A stretch of 50,098 bases of DNA. It comes from Roseomonas sp. CECT 9278 (GTDB taxonomy: Bacteria; Pseudomonadota; Alphaproteobacteria; Acetobacterales; Acetobacteraceae). The notes beneath the pieces were generated by a model that saw only the letters and a list, made by a program, of their open reading frames with translations, did not search any database and had not been told where the DNA came from. A program made the translations under genes and the position numbers. This document shows, piece by piece, positions 43,750-50,098 of this stretch (position 1 is its first letter; each line of letters begins with the position of its first letter). The stretch is from contig NZ_CAKKLX010000036.1 in NCBI RefSeq assembly GCF_918698155.1, forward strand, positions 1 to 50,098, read 5' to 3'.

Positions 43750-44655
43750 GTGCAGCCCATCATCCTCAACGAACCCTTCCGCGCGGTGTTCTACGCGCCC
43801 TTCTACGTGGCCGAAGCGCGCGGCTTCTTCGCCGCCCAGGGCGTCGAGGTCCGCCGCGACACCGCGGGCGATCCGAACAAGGCCGCGGACAACCTGCTGT
43901 CCGGCGCGGCCGACATCGCCTGGTCCGGCCCGATGCGCCCGATGCTGCTGCGCGACCGCGACCCCGCCTGCCCGCTGCGGTCCTTCTGCGCGGTGGTGAT
44001 GAAGGACCCCTTCCTGCTGGTCGGGCGCGGCGCGCGGCCTGGCTTCGCGCTGGCCGACCTGCCGGCGCTGCGCTTCGGCACGGTCAGCGAGGTGCCGACG
44101 CCGTGGTGGTGCCTGCAGGATGACCTGCGCCAGGCCGGCATCGACCCGGCAACGCTGAACCGCGTGGCGGATCGTTCCATGGCGCAGAACATCGCCGCGG
44201 TGCTGGAGGGCTCGCTCGACGTCGCGCAGGTCTTCGAACCCCATGCCGCACTGGCCGAGGCGCGGGGCGGGGCCGTGTGGCACCGCGCGGCGGATCGCGG
44301 GCCCTCGGCCTATACGGCCTTCTACGCGACGCAAGCGCGCATCGCCGAACGCGGCCCCGAATTCGCCGCCATGATCCGCGCCATGGCCGCGGCGCTGGAG
44401 GTCGTGAACACCGCGCCGCCGGCCGAGATCGCCGCCACCATCGCGCCGATGTTCGCCGATGTGCCGCTGGCGGCGCTGACGGCGGCGCTGGCGCGCTACC
44501 AGTCGCTCGCGCTGTGGTCGGCCACGCCGCATTTCCCGCGCGCCGCCTTCGACCAATTGCAGCGCGCGATGCGCTCTGCCGGCATCATCAAGGGCGCGCC
44601 CGCCTTCGAGTCCTGCGTGGACGAGGCCATCGTGACCCGCGCGATGGGGCGCTGA
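43750..44655 (+). CDS. NMT1/THI5-like periplasmic-type substrate-binding protein
   Basis: A 301-residue ABC substrate-binding-fold protein (NMT1/SsuA/TauA-like). It opens with QPIILNEPFRAVFYAPFYVAEARGFF and has AADNLLSGAADIAWSGPM, the family ligand-site layout. No signal peptide is visible, so it may be a cytoplasmic enzyme of the NMT1 fold or depend on another start. I use the GTG at 43750: CGGGAGA lies just upstream and the only in-frame ATG is 270 bases earlier, beyond the repeat array. A thioesterase starts 4 bases after its stop. Confidence 0.72.
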   Translation: MQPIILNEPFRAVFYAPFYVAEARGFFAAQGVEVRRDTAGDPNKAADNLLSGAADIAWSGPMRPMLLRDRDPACPLRSFCAVVMKDPFLLVGRGARPGFALADLPALRFGTVSEVPTPWWCLQDDLRQAGIDPATLNRVADRSMAQNIAAVLEGSLDVAQVFEPHAALAEARGGAVWHRAADRGPSAYTAFYATQARIAERGPEFAAMIRAMAAALEVVNTAPPAEIAATIAPMFADVPLAALTAALARYQSLALWSATPHFPRAAFDQLQRAMRSAGIIKGAPAFESCVDEAIVTRAMGR

Positions 44656-44659
44656 CGCC

Positions 44660-45097
44660 ATGGCAAAGGATCGCGGCACGCGCGCCGACTACCGCTTCTT
44701 CCTGCCCATCCCGACGCGCTGGATGGACAACGACGTCTATGGCCACGTGAACAACGTGACCTACTACTCGTGGTTCGACACGGTGGTGGCGCGCTTCCTC
44801 ATGGACACCGGCTTCCTGCACGTCCCGACCGCGCCGGTGATCGGCCTGGTGGTGGAAACCCAGTGCCGCTACTTCGCGCCCATCGCCTTCCCCGATCACG
44901 TCACGGCGGGGCTGCGCTGCGGGCGGGCGGGGAATACCTCGGTGCGCTACGAGATCGGCATTTTCCGCGGCGAGGACGAGGTCGCGGCGGCCGAGGGCCA
45001 CTTCGTCCATGTCTATGTGGACCGCGCGACGCAGAAGACACCCACGCCCCTGCCCGCGAACCTGCGCGCCGCGCTGGCCGGCATCACCCAAGGCTGA
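44660..45097 (+). CDS. Acyl-CoA thioesterase (4HBT hotdog family)
   Basis: A 145-residue hotdog-fold protein with the active-site segment TRWMDNDVYGHVNNVTYYSWFD, where Asp is the nucleophile or base, as in 4-hydroxybenzoyl-CoA and YbgC-type thioesterases. It hydrolyses acyl-CoA to the free acid. The gene starts 4 bases after the binding-protein gene, so the two are linked. A 61-base gap separates it from the next gene, a D-2-hydroxyacid dehydrogenase. Confidence 0.85.
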   Translation: MAKDRGTRADYRFFLPIPTRWMDNDVYGHVNNVTYYSWFDTVVARFLMDTGFLHVPTAPVIGLVVETQCRYFAPIAFPDHVTAGLRCGRAGNTSVRYEIGIFRGEDEVAAAEGHFVHVYVDRATQKTPTPLPANLRAALAGITQG

Positions 45098-45158
45098 CCC
45101 CCGCTTGCGCGCGGCGCGCCCGCGCGCCATGCACGCGCAACGAACCAGGAGACGACCC

Positions 45159-46121
45159 ATGCCCGATGCCATCAAGCGCCTCGCCATCCTCGACGACTAC
45201 CAGGGCGTGGCAATGTCCATGGGGCCCTGGGACAAGCTGCCCGGCGTCGAGGTCACGGTGTTCCGCGACACCCTCACCGACCGCGCCACGCTGGTGCAGC
45301 GCCTGGCCCCCTTCGACGCCATCCTGGCGATGCGCGAACGCACCCCCTTCCCGCGCGCGTTGATCGAAGCACTGCCCAACCTTCGCCTGCTGATCACGAC
45401 AGCGGCGCGCAACCGGTCGATCGACGCCGCCGCCTGCGCCGATCGCGGCATCGTCTTCTGCGGCACCGCCTCCTCCGGCGACCCGACCACGGACATCACC
45501 TGGGGCCTGATCCTGAACCTGATGCGCGACATCCCTGCGCAACAGGCGGCCCTGCGCGCCGGCCAGTGGCAGACCTCGGTGGGCTGGGGGACCGAGGGGC
45601 GGACGCTCGGCATCATCGGCCTCGGCAAGCTTGGCGCGCGGGCGGCGAAGGTGGGCCTGGCGCTCGGGATGAAGGTGATCGCCTGGAGCACCAACCTCAC
45701 CGACGAACGCGCCGCCGAAGTGGGCGTCACGCGCGTCGACAAGGCGACGCTGCTCGCCACCGCCGATGTGGTCACGCTGCACCTGATCCTGTCCGACCGC
45801 TCGCGCGGCATCATCGGCGCGGGTGACCTCGCGCAGATGAAGCCCACCGCTTACATCGTGAACACCTCGCGCGGGCCGCTGATCGACCAGGATGCGCTGA
45901 TCGCCGCGCTGAAGGCCGGCACGATCGCCGGCGCGGGCATCGATGTGTACGACATCGAACCCCTGCCCAAGGACCACCCTGTCCTGTCGGCGCCCAACAC
46001 CGTGCTGACGCCGCACCTGGGCTACGTCACGCAGCAGAACTACCGCGCCTATTACGACGGCACGGTCGAGGCGATCGCCGCCTTCAACGCCGGCGCGCCG
46101 GTGCGCGTCATCACGCCATGA
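45159..46121 (+). CDS. D-2-hydroxyacid dehydrogenase family protein
   Basis: A 320-residue NAD(P)-dependent dehydrogenase. The Rossmann motif is LGIIGLGKLGARAAKVG, the substrate Arg in VNTSRGPLID, catalytic Glu in DVYDIEPLP and His in LTPHLGYV. It interconverts a 2-oxoacid and a D-2-hydroxyacid, resembling phosphoglycerate dehydrogenases that lack regulatory domains. AGGAGA precedes the ATG at 45159. Its stop overlaps the next gene by 4 bases. Confidence 0.87.
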   Translation: MPDAIKRLAILDDYQGVAMSMGPWDKLPGVEVTVFRDTLTDRATLVQRLAPFDAILAMRERTPFPRALIEALPNLRLLITTAARNRSIDAAACADRGIVFCGTASSGDPTTDITWGLILNLMRDIPAQQAALRAGQWQTSVGWGTEGRTLGIIGLGKLGARAAKVGLALGMKVIAWSTNLTDERAAEVGVTRVDKATLLATADVVTLHLILSDRSRGIIGAGDLAQMKPTAYIVNTSRGPLIDQDALIAALKAGTIAGAGIDVYDIEPLPKDHPVLSAPNTVLTPHLGYVTQQNYRAYYDGTVEAIAAFNAGAPVRVITP

Positions 46122-46957
46122 CATCGCCCTATGCGCTGCCGGAAGGCTGGGCCGGCTGGCCGCAGAAGCAGCGCGACGATGCCTATGACAACACCGGCCG
46201 CGTCCCCGACAGCGCCGCGCAGATCGCCGCGCGGAACGCGCTGTCCGAACCCTTCCGGGCCGCGCATCCGGGGCATCTCGACCTGCCCTATGGCGCGGCC
46301 GAGCGCGAGGCGTGGGACCTCTATCCCGGCCGCGATCCCGGCGCACCCTGCCTGGTCTTCCTCCATGGCGGCTACTGGCAGCGCAACCGACGGCAGGACT
46401 TCGCCATCCTGGCGCAAGGCGCGCTGGCCATGGGCTGGTCGGCGGCGCTGCCCGGCTACACCCTGGCGCCCGAGGCCTCGTTGACCACCATCGCCTGGCA
46501 GGTCAGCCGCGCGCTGGACTGGCTGTCCGCCGAGGGGCCGGCGCATGGCATCGCCGGGCCGGTCGTGGCATCGGGCTGGTCGGCGGGCGGGCACCTGGCG
46601 GCGCTGGCGGCGGAGCATCCTTCGGTCACCGCGGCGCTGGCCATGTCCGGCGTCTTCGACCTCGCGCCGATCCGCGACACCTACCTGAACGAGAAGCTGC
46701 GCCTGACCGATGCCGAGATCGCCGACCTTTCGCCGATCCGCCGCCCGGTGGTGAACAAGCCCATCGCCATCGCCTATGGCGGCGCGGAGTTGCCGGAGCT
46801 GCGCCGCCAGTCGCGCAGCTTCCACCGCCTGCGCGCCGAGGCGCAGGCGCCCGGGCCGCTCATTCCCCTGCCCGGCGCGGATCATTTCCGCGTGCTGGAA
46901 TCCCTCTGGAGCCCGGATGGCGCCCTGCTGCGCGCCGCGGCGGAGCTGCTGCGATGA
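46118..46957 (+). CDS. Alpha/beta hydrolase, arylformamidase-like
   Basis: A 279-residue alpha/beta hydrolase. The oxyanion motif is FLHGGYWQRN, the Ser nucleophile sits in SGWSAGGH, and His in PGADHFRVLE. HGGYW and the overall layout resemble eukaryotic-type kynurenine formamidases (AFMID). It overlaps the dehydrogenase stop and the MOSC start by 4 bases each, so translation is coupled across three genes. It probably hydrolyses an amide or ester; the substrate is open. Confidence 0.82.
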   Translation: MTSPYALPEGWAGWPQKQRDDAYDNTGRVPDSAAQIAARNALSEPFRAAHPGHLDLPYGAAEREAWDLYPGRDPGAPCLVFLHGGYWQRNRRQDFAILAQGALAMGWSAALPGYTLAPEASLTTIAWQVSRALDWLSAEGPAHGIAGPVVASGWSAGGHLAALAAEHPSVTAALAMSGVFDLAPIRDTYLNEKLRLTDAEIADLSPIRRPVVNKPIAIAYGGAELPELRRQSRSFHRLRAEAQAPGPLIPLPGADHFRVLESLWSPDGALLRAAAELLR

Positions 46958-47427
46958 GCCACGACTTTTCCGGCGTGCTGCTGGCGATCCACATCGCGCC
47001 CGAAGCCGCCGCGCCGATGCAGGAACTGGACGCCGCGCGGCTGGTCGAGGGCGTCGGCATCGAGGGCGACCGCTACGCCACCGCGCGCGGCACCTACAGC
47101 CACAAGCCCCACGCCGACCGCCAGGTCACGCTGATCGAGATCGAGACGCTCGATGCGCTGGCCCGCGACCACGACATCGACCTGCCGCCGCACGAGACGC
47201 GGCGCAATCTGACTGTCGCGGGCGTGCCGCTGAACCACCTGGTCGGGCGGCAGTTCCGCGTGGGCGACGTGGTGCTGGTCGGCGGGCGGCTCAACGTGCC
47301 CTGCCAGTATCTCGAGGACCTGCTGGGCAAGCGCGTGTTCAAGCCGCTGATCAATCGGTCCGGCCTGAATTGCCGGATCGTGACCGGCGGCACGATCCGC
47401 CCGGGGGATGCCATCCGCCCGATGTAG
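46954..47427 (+). CDS. MOSC-domain protein
   Basis: A 157-residue stand-alone MOSC protein with the conserved Cys117 in RLNVPCQYLEDLLGKRVF and the segment GVGIEGDRYATARG. MOSC domains of molybdenum-cofactor sulfurase and YiiM/YuaD proteins bind a cysteine persulfide or Moco and move sulfur or reduce N-hydroxylated compounds. The start overlaps the hydrolase stop by 4 bases (ATGA). It is the last gene of the plus-strand operon; 48 bases separate it from the convergent regulator gene. Confidence 0.87.
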   Translation: MSHDFSGVLLAIHIAPEAAAPMQELDAARLVEGVGIEGDRYATARGTYSHKPHADRQVTLIEIETLDALARDHDIDLPPHETRRNLTVAGVPLNHLVGRQFRVGDVVLVGGRLNVPCQYLEDLLGKRVFKPLINRSGLNCRIVTGGTIRPGDAIRPM

Positions 47428-47475
47428 CGCCACGCGGGTTCGCCGCGGCGCGCGCGAGGCGCCGCCGAGCCAGCC

Positions 47476-49485
47476 TCAGGTCAGGCCGGCCGCGCGCAGC
47501 CCGGCCAGGTAGAAGTCGAGCTCGGCCGGGGTCTGCAGCGGCGCCCGGTCGCGCGCCTTCTGGATGTTGAAATCGGGTTCCAGGGCGATCAGCTTGCCCA
47601 GCACCTCGACCGCCTGGTCGCGCCGCCCCATGTGGCCCAGCGCCGAGAGCCACAGCTTGTAGGGGAAGGTGAAGCCGGCGTGCAGCGCGGTCACCTGGCG
47701 CGCATCGGCGTCCACATCCTCGAAGCGGCGCAGCATCAGCAAGGGCACCAGGCGGGCGGCGTCGAAGAAGAAGGCGTGCGGGTGCAGCGGCGCAAGGCGC
47801 TTGTACCTCTCCCAGCGCCGCAAGGCTTCCTCGTGGTGGCCGCGATAGGACAGCGCCAGCGCCGAGAAAACCCAGGCCATGGGCAGGTTCGGATTCAGCG
47901 CCAGCGCGCGTTCGTACAAGGTGACGGCCTCGGCCACGCGGTGGTGCAGGAAGGCGCGCACATGGCCCAGGATGGCCAGCGCCTGCGCGTCCGACGGGTC
48001 GAGCGCCACGGCGCGCGAGGCGAGTTCCTCGCTCTTCGCCAGCACGTCGGTGCCGGCCGGCGCCCAGCCCTGCCCGACCAGGAACAGGTGCCAATAGGCA
48101 TGCCAGGCATAGGCCGGCGCATAATCGGGTTCGAGCCGCGTCGCCTCCGACAGCAGGCTGCCGGCGAGTTCGTAGGATTGGCGGTCGAGCCGGTAGATCG
48201 CCGGAATCGCGCGCAGCAGCAGGTCATAGGCCGTGACATGGACCTGCGGGCGGGCGGCGGCGCGATTCGCCTCGATCAGCAGGATCTCGGGGTCGACGCG
48301 GGCCACCACCTCGGCGGCGATCTCGTCCTGCAGCACCAGGATGTCGCCGGCGTCGCGATCGAAGCGTTCGGCCCAGACCACGGCATCGGGCGGGCGGTGG
48401 TCGGTCAGGCGCAGCGTGACCCGCACCCGGTCCCCGGCGCGCTGCACCGTGCCCGAGAGGCTGAAGTCGAGTTCGAGATCCTCGTTCGCCCCTTCCTGCC
48501 GTTCCGCCGCCGCGATCGACGAACTGTCGACCAGCACAAGCCAGCGGAACCGCGCCAGCGCGGCGGTGATCTCGCCCGCGAGGCCGAGCGACACATCGGC
48601 ATCCGACCCTTCGCCCAGCACGCGGAACGGCATGACGCCGAGCCGCGCGCCCCGCGCTGCGGACCGGCGCACCGGGCGCGGCGGGGGGGTCGCGACCTCC
48701 CCGCGCAGCGATTCCGCCAGCGCGGCGGTCTCGGGCGAGGGCGCGCCGCGGAAGCGTTCGGCGAAGACGCGCCGGCATTCCTCCCAGGCGGCGAAGGCGG
48801 CGCCGCGGTCACCGCGCTCGGCTTCGGAGCGGATCAGGGTGCGCCAGACCGGCTCCTGCGCGGCATCGATGGCGAGGACGCGGCGGGCCTCCTGGGCGCG
48901 CGCCTCGGGGCCGTTGGCGGCCGCCAGGCGCGCGGTTGCGGCATCGAGGGCGGAGTCGCGCAGCCGGCGGCGCTGGTCGATCAGCCAGGCATCGAAGGCG
49001 GCATCGAGGCTGTCGAGATCCGACAACAGCTCGGCCTGCATGAGGTTGAGCGCCTCGGGCCGGTCGCGCGCCATGCGGGGCAGTTCGCGCGCATCGATCC
49101 AGACGCCGGTGGTGTTGAGCGCCACCGTCTCGCGCGTTGCGACGATCAGCCCCTTGCCCCACTCGCCAAGGGCTTCCTGAAGTTCGTGCAGGGCCTGGCG
49201 GAGCGAGCCGCGCGCCTGTTCCTCGCCACGCCGGCTCCAGAGCAGGTCGGCCAGGCGCTGGCGGGACACCGGTTCGGGCGATTCGATGGCGAGCACCGAG
49301 AGCACGCCACGCGTCTTGCGCGAGCGCGGCAGCAGGGGATCGCCGGTGAAGGACCGCACGTCCAGGCGGCCCAGCATGGTGATGCGCAGCCGAATGGCTG
49401 GAAGGGCGCCCAGGGCGCCTTCGGGGAGGACGAGGTCCCGGGAAGGTTTGTCGTCCTGCCCGAAACGGCCAACGATGTCTGACAT
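47476..49485 (-). CDS. SARP/BTAD-type regulator with TolB-like and TPR domains
   Basis: A 669-residue regulator. Residues 30-110 form an OmpR/SARP-type winged helix (RLRITMLGRLDVRSFTG...RKTRGVLSVLAI, then RQRLADLLWSRRGEEQARGSLRQAL). About 115-265 is a bacterial transcriptional activation domain (BTAD). About 280-400 resembles a TolB N-terminal, adenylate-cyclase-associated domain (LGVMPFRVLG). About 430-665 holds TPR-like helices. No NB-ARC ATPase is present. The ATG at 49485 and a GTG two codons earlier are both possible; neither has a strong ribosome-binding site. It diverges from the repeat-protein gene across an AT-rich region, so it may control that gene. Confidence 0.82.
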   Translation of the reverse strand: MSDIVGRFGQDDKPSRDLVLPEGALGALPAIRLRITMLGRLDVRSFTGDPLLPRSRKTRGVLSVLAIESPEPVSRQRLADLLWSRRGEEQARGSLRQALHELQEALGEWGKGLIVATRETVALNTTGVWIDARELPRMARDRPEALNLMQAELLSDLDSLDAAFDAWLIDQRRRLRDSALDAATARLAAANGPEARAQEARRVLAIDAAQEPVWRTLIRSEAERGDRGAAFAAWEECRRVFAERFRGAPSPETAALAESLRGEVATPPPRPVRRSAARGARLGVMPFRVLGEGSDADVSLGLAGEITAALARFRWLVLVDSSSIAAAERQEGANEDLELDFSLSGTVQRAGDRVRVTLRLTDHRPPDAVVWAERFDRDAGDILVLQDEIAAEVVARVDPEILLIEANRAAARPQVHVTAYDLLLRAIPAIYRLDRQSYELAGSLLSEATRLEPDYAPAYAWHAYWHLFLVGQGWAPAGTDVLAKSEELASRAVALDPSDAQALAILGHVRAFLHHRVAEAVTLYERALALNPNLPMAWVFSALALSYRGHHEEALRRWERYKRLAPLHPHAFFFDAARLVPLLMLRRFEDVDADARQVTALHAGFTFPYKLWLSALGHMGRRDQAVEVLGKLIALEPDFNIQKARDRAPLQTPAELDFYLAGLRAAGLT

Positions 49486-49924
49486 GCTCACGCTGTCATA
49501 ACGTGTTGAAGGTCATTTACGAAACCCGGCATGAGCAACCCCCCGGTAGGTTGTGACCCAGGCGCCACGCTGGAGTCGGCCTTTTGCGTGGGTGCGCCAT
49601 CGACAGCCACAGGATGTATGCCGCGAGGGAAGCGCAACCCGCGATAAACCCAACCTGTGAATAACTAATAGGTTGTATCCAAAACCGTTATTTTCGCGTG
49701 ACCCACGTGATCGCTGCATGAATGCAGCGTTCGCCTGAGTCATGGTGAAGGCCTTTGAACGATGCAGCCGGGGATTGCAGTGATCGTTTTCCTATCTACC
49801 TATCATATTGGGAAAAAGAATACATACAAGTAGGAAAAATTACTTGCGTTGTTGCTGCCTGACCTTCACGTTCCGGGGTGTCTGGCGCTGCCAGATCAGA
49901 ATTCCCAACCGGAGCATCCTCCCC
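49486..49924. promoter_or_regulatory. AT-rich divergent control region
   Basis: A 439-base region between the BTAD/TPR regulator and the repeat-protein gene, far more AT-rich than the rest, especially 49781-49850. It holds a near-perfect inverted repeat, CGCTGCAT-GA-ATGCAGCG (49712-49729), an 8-bp inverted repeat TTTTCCTA (49787-49794)/TAGGAAAA (49831-49838), and direct repeats TAGGTTGTGACC (49547-49558) and TAGGTTGTATCC (49669-49680). TTGCAG (49775) and TATCAT (49801) resemble a weak, wide-spaced plus-strand promoter. The repeats are candidate operators. No gene is supported here. Confidence 0.6.
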
Positions 49925-50098
49925 ATGGCTTCCATCCCCGCTGCGATCGCCGACAAGGGCACCGTCCGTATCGGCGCCGGCATCCGCGTCCCGGCCTCCG
50001 TCGCCGACAAGGGCACCGTGCGCACCGGCGCCGGCATCCGCGTCCCGGCTTCCGTCGCCGACAAGGGCACCGTGCGCACCGGCGCCGGCATCCGCGTC
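49925..50098 (+). CDS. Repeat protein with 18-residue period (runs off the window)
   Basis: A partial gene, at least 58 codons, open at the window end. After MAS come three 18-residue units: IPAAIADKGTVRIGAGIR, then VPASVADKGTVRTGAGIR twice. The last two DNA units (49988-50041 and 50042-50095) differ at one base of 54; the first differs at 9. CCGGAG lies about 10 bases before the ATG. The even alternation of Val/Ile with Gly and Lys/Arg suggests beta-strands and turns in a solenoid or surface fibre. The AT-rich upstream region and divergent regulator favour this strand. No family is recognised. Confidence 0.55.
   Translation, partial: MASIPAAIADKGTVRIGAGIRVPASVADKGTVRTGAGIRVPASVADKGTVRTGAGIRV

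Noticed and set aside
43494..43769. Minus-strand frame through the 26-bp palindrome array
   Set aside because: The 26-bp unit shifts frame each copy, and the product has no recognisable domain; an intergenic site array is likelier.
49513..49743. A 76-codon minus-strand frame in the AT-rich control region
   Set aside because: No family, mixed composition and it would cover the inverted and direct repeats. The region fits a control region better.
49840..50091. Antisense frame through the 54-bp repeats
   Set aside because: It also shows an 18-residue period because 54 is a multiple of 3. The plus strand has the better ribosome-binding site and upstream context.

Overview
The window is very GC-rich DNA, packed with protein genes that have short gaps and many 4-base ATGA/GTGA overlaps. 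Third-codon positions are strongly G/C. The mix of genes points to a metabolically versatile, aerobic, soil- or rhizosphere-type alphaproteobacterium: four orphan Bug/TctC-type solute receptors, many FAD and SDR oxidoreductases, PobA, GGT with a peptide ABC importer, minCDE and an LdtD/MepK pair. A Roseomonas-like member of the Acetobacteraceae is my best guess, but that is inference from content. I see no rRNA, tRNA, insertion sequence, prophage gene or CRISPR array, and no obvious pseudogene.

Layout. 79-2223 (minus): mepK-like endopeptidase and ldtD-like L,D-transpeptidase, a 3-3 peptidoglycan crosslink pair. 2282-5643 (minus): GST followed by a three-subunit opine/hydroxyproline-type dehydrogenase. 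5748-9932: class III aminotransferase, two transglutaminase-like proteins and an SDR. 10037-15544 (plus): amidase, ECI2-like enoyl-CoA isomerase, mitochondrial-type 2,4-dienoyl-CoA reductase, LLM flavin monooxygenase and a maleylacetate-reductase-like iron alcohol dehydrogenase. 15586-24511: D-amino-acid dehydrogenase, TauD dioxygenase and FAH hydrolase (coupled), two Bug receptors, two NTF2-like proteins, a PEP-mutase/isocitrate-lyase family lyase, a type II haloacid dehalogenase and a two-part methyltransferase. 24516-29751: Bug receptor, DUF1028 protein, tartrate dehydrogenase, amidohydrolase and cyclase. 29815-32823: enoyl-CoA hydratase, Gfo/Idh oxidoreductase and PobA. 32941-39969: peptide-type ABC importer, with its binding protein convergent to a GGT-permease-ATPase operon. 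40007-43358: Bug receptor and minCDE. 43750-47427: NMT1-type binding protein, thioesterase, D-2-hydroxyacid dehydrogenase, formamidase-like hydrolase and MOSC protein. 47476-50098: a BTAD/TolB/TPR regulator diverging across an AT-rich control region from a gene of nearly identical 54-bp repeats that runs off the window.

Most genes look like small scavenging modules: a periplasmic receptor beside two to five cytoplasmic enzymes. The least ordinary parts are the right edge (18-residue repeat protein, AT-rich promoter region and SARP-like regulator) and the two 26-bp-period tandem arrays that bracket minCDE. One of those arrays contains the minE stop codon.
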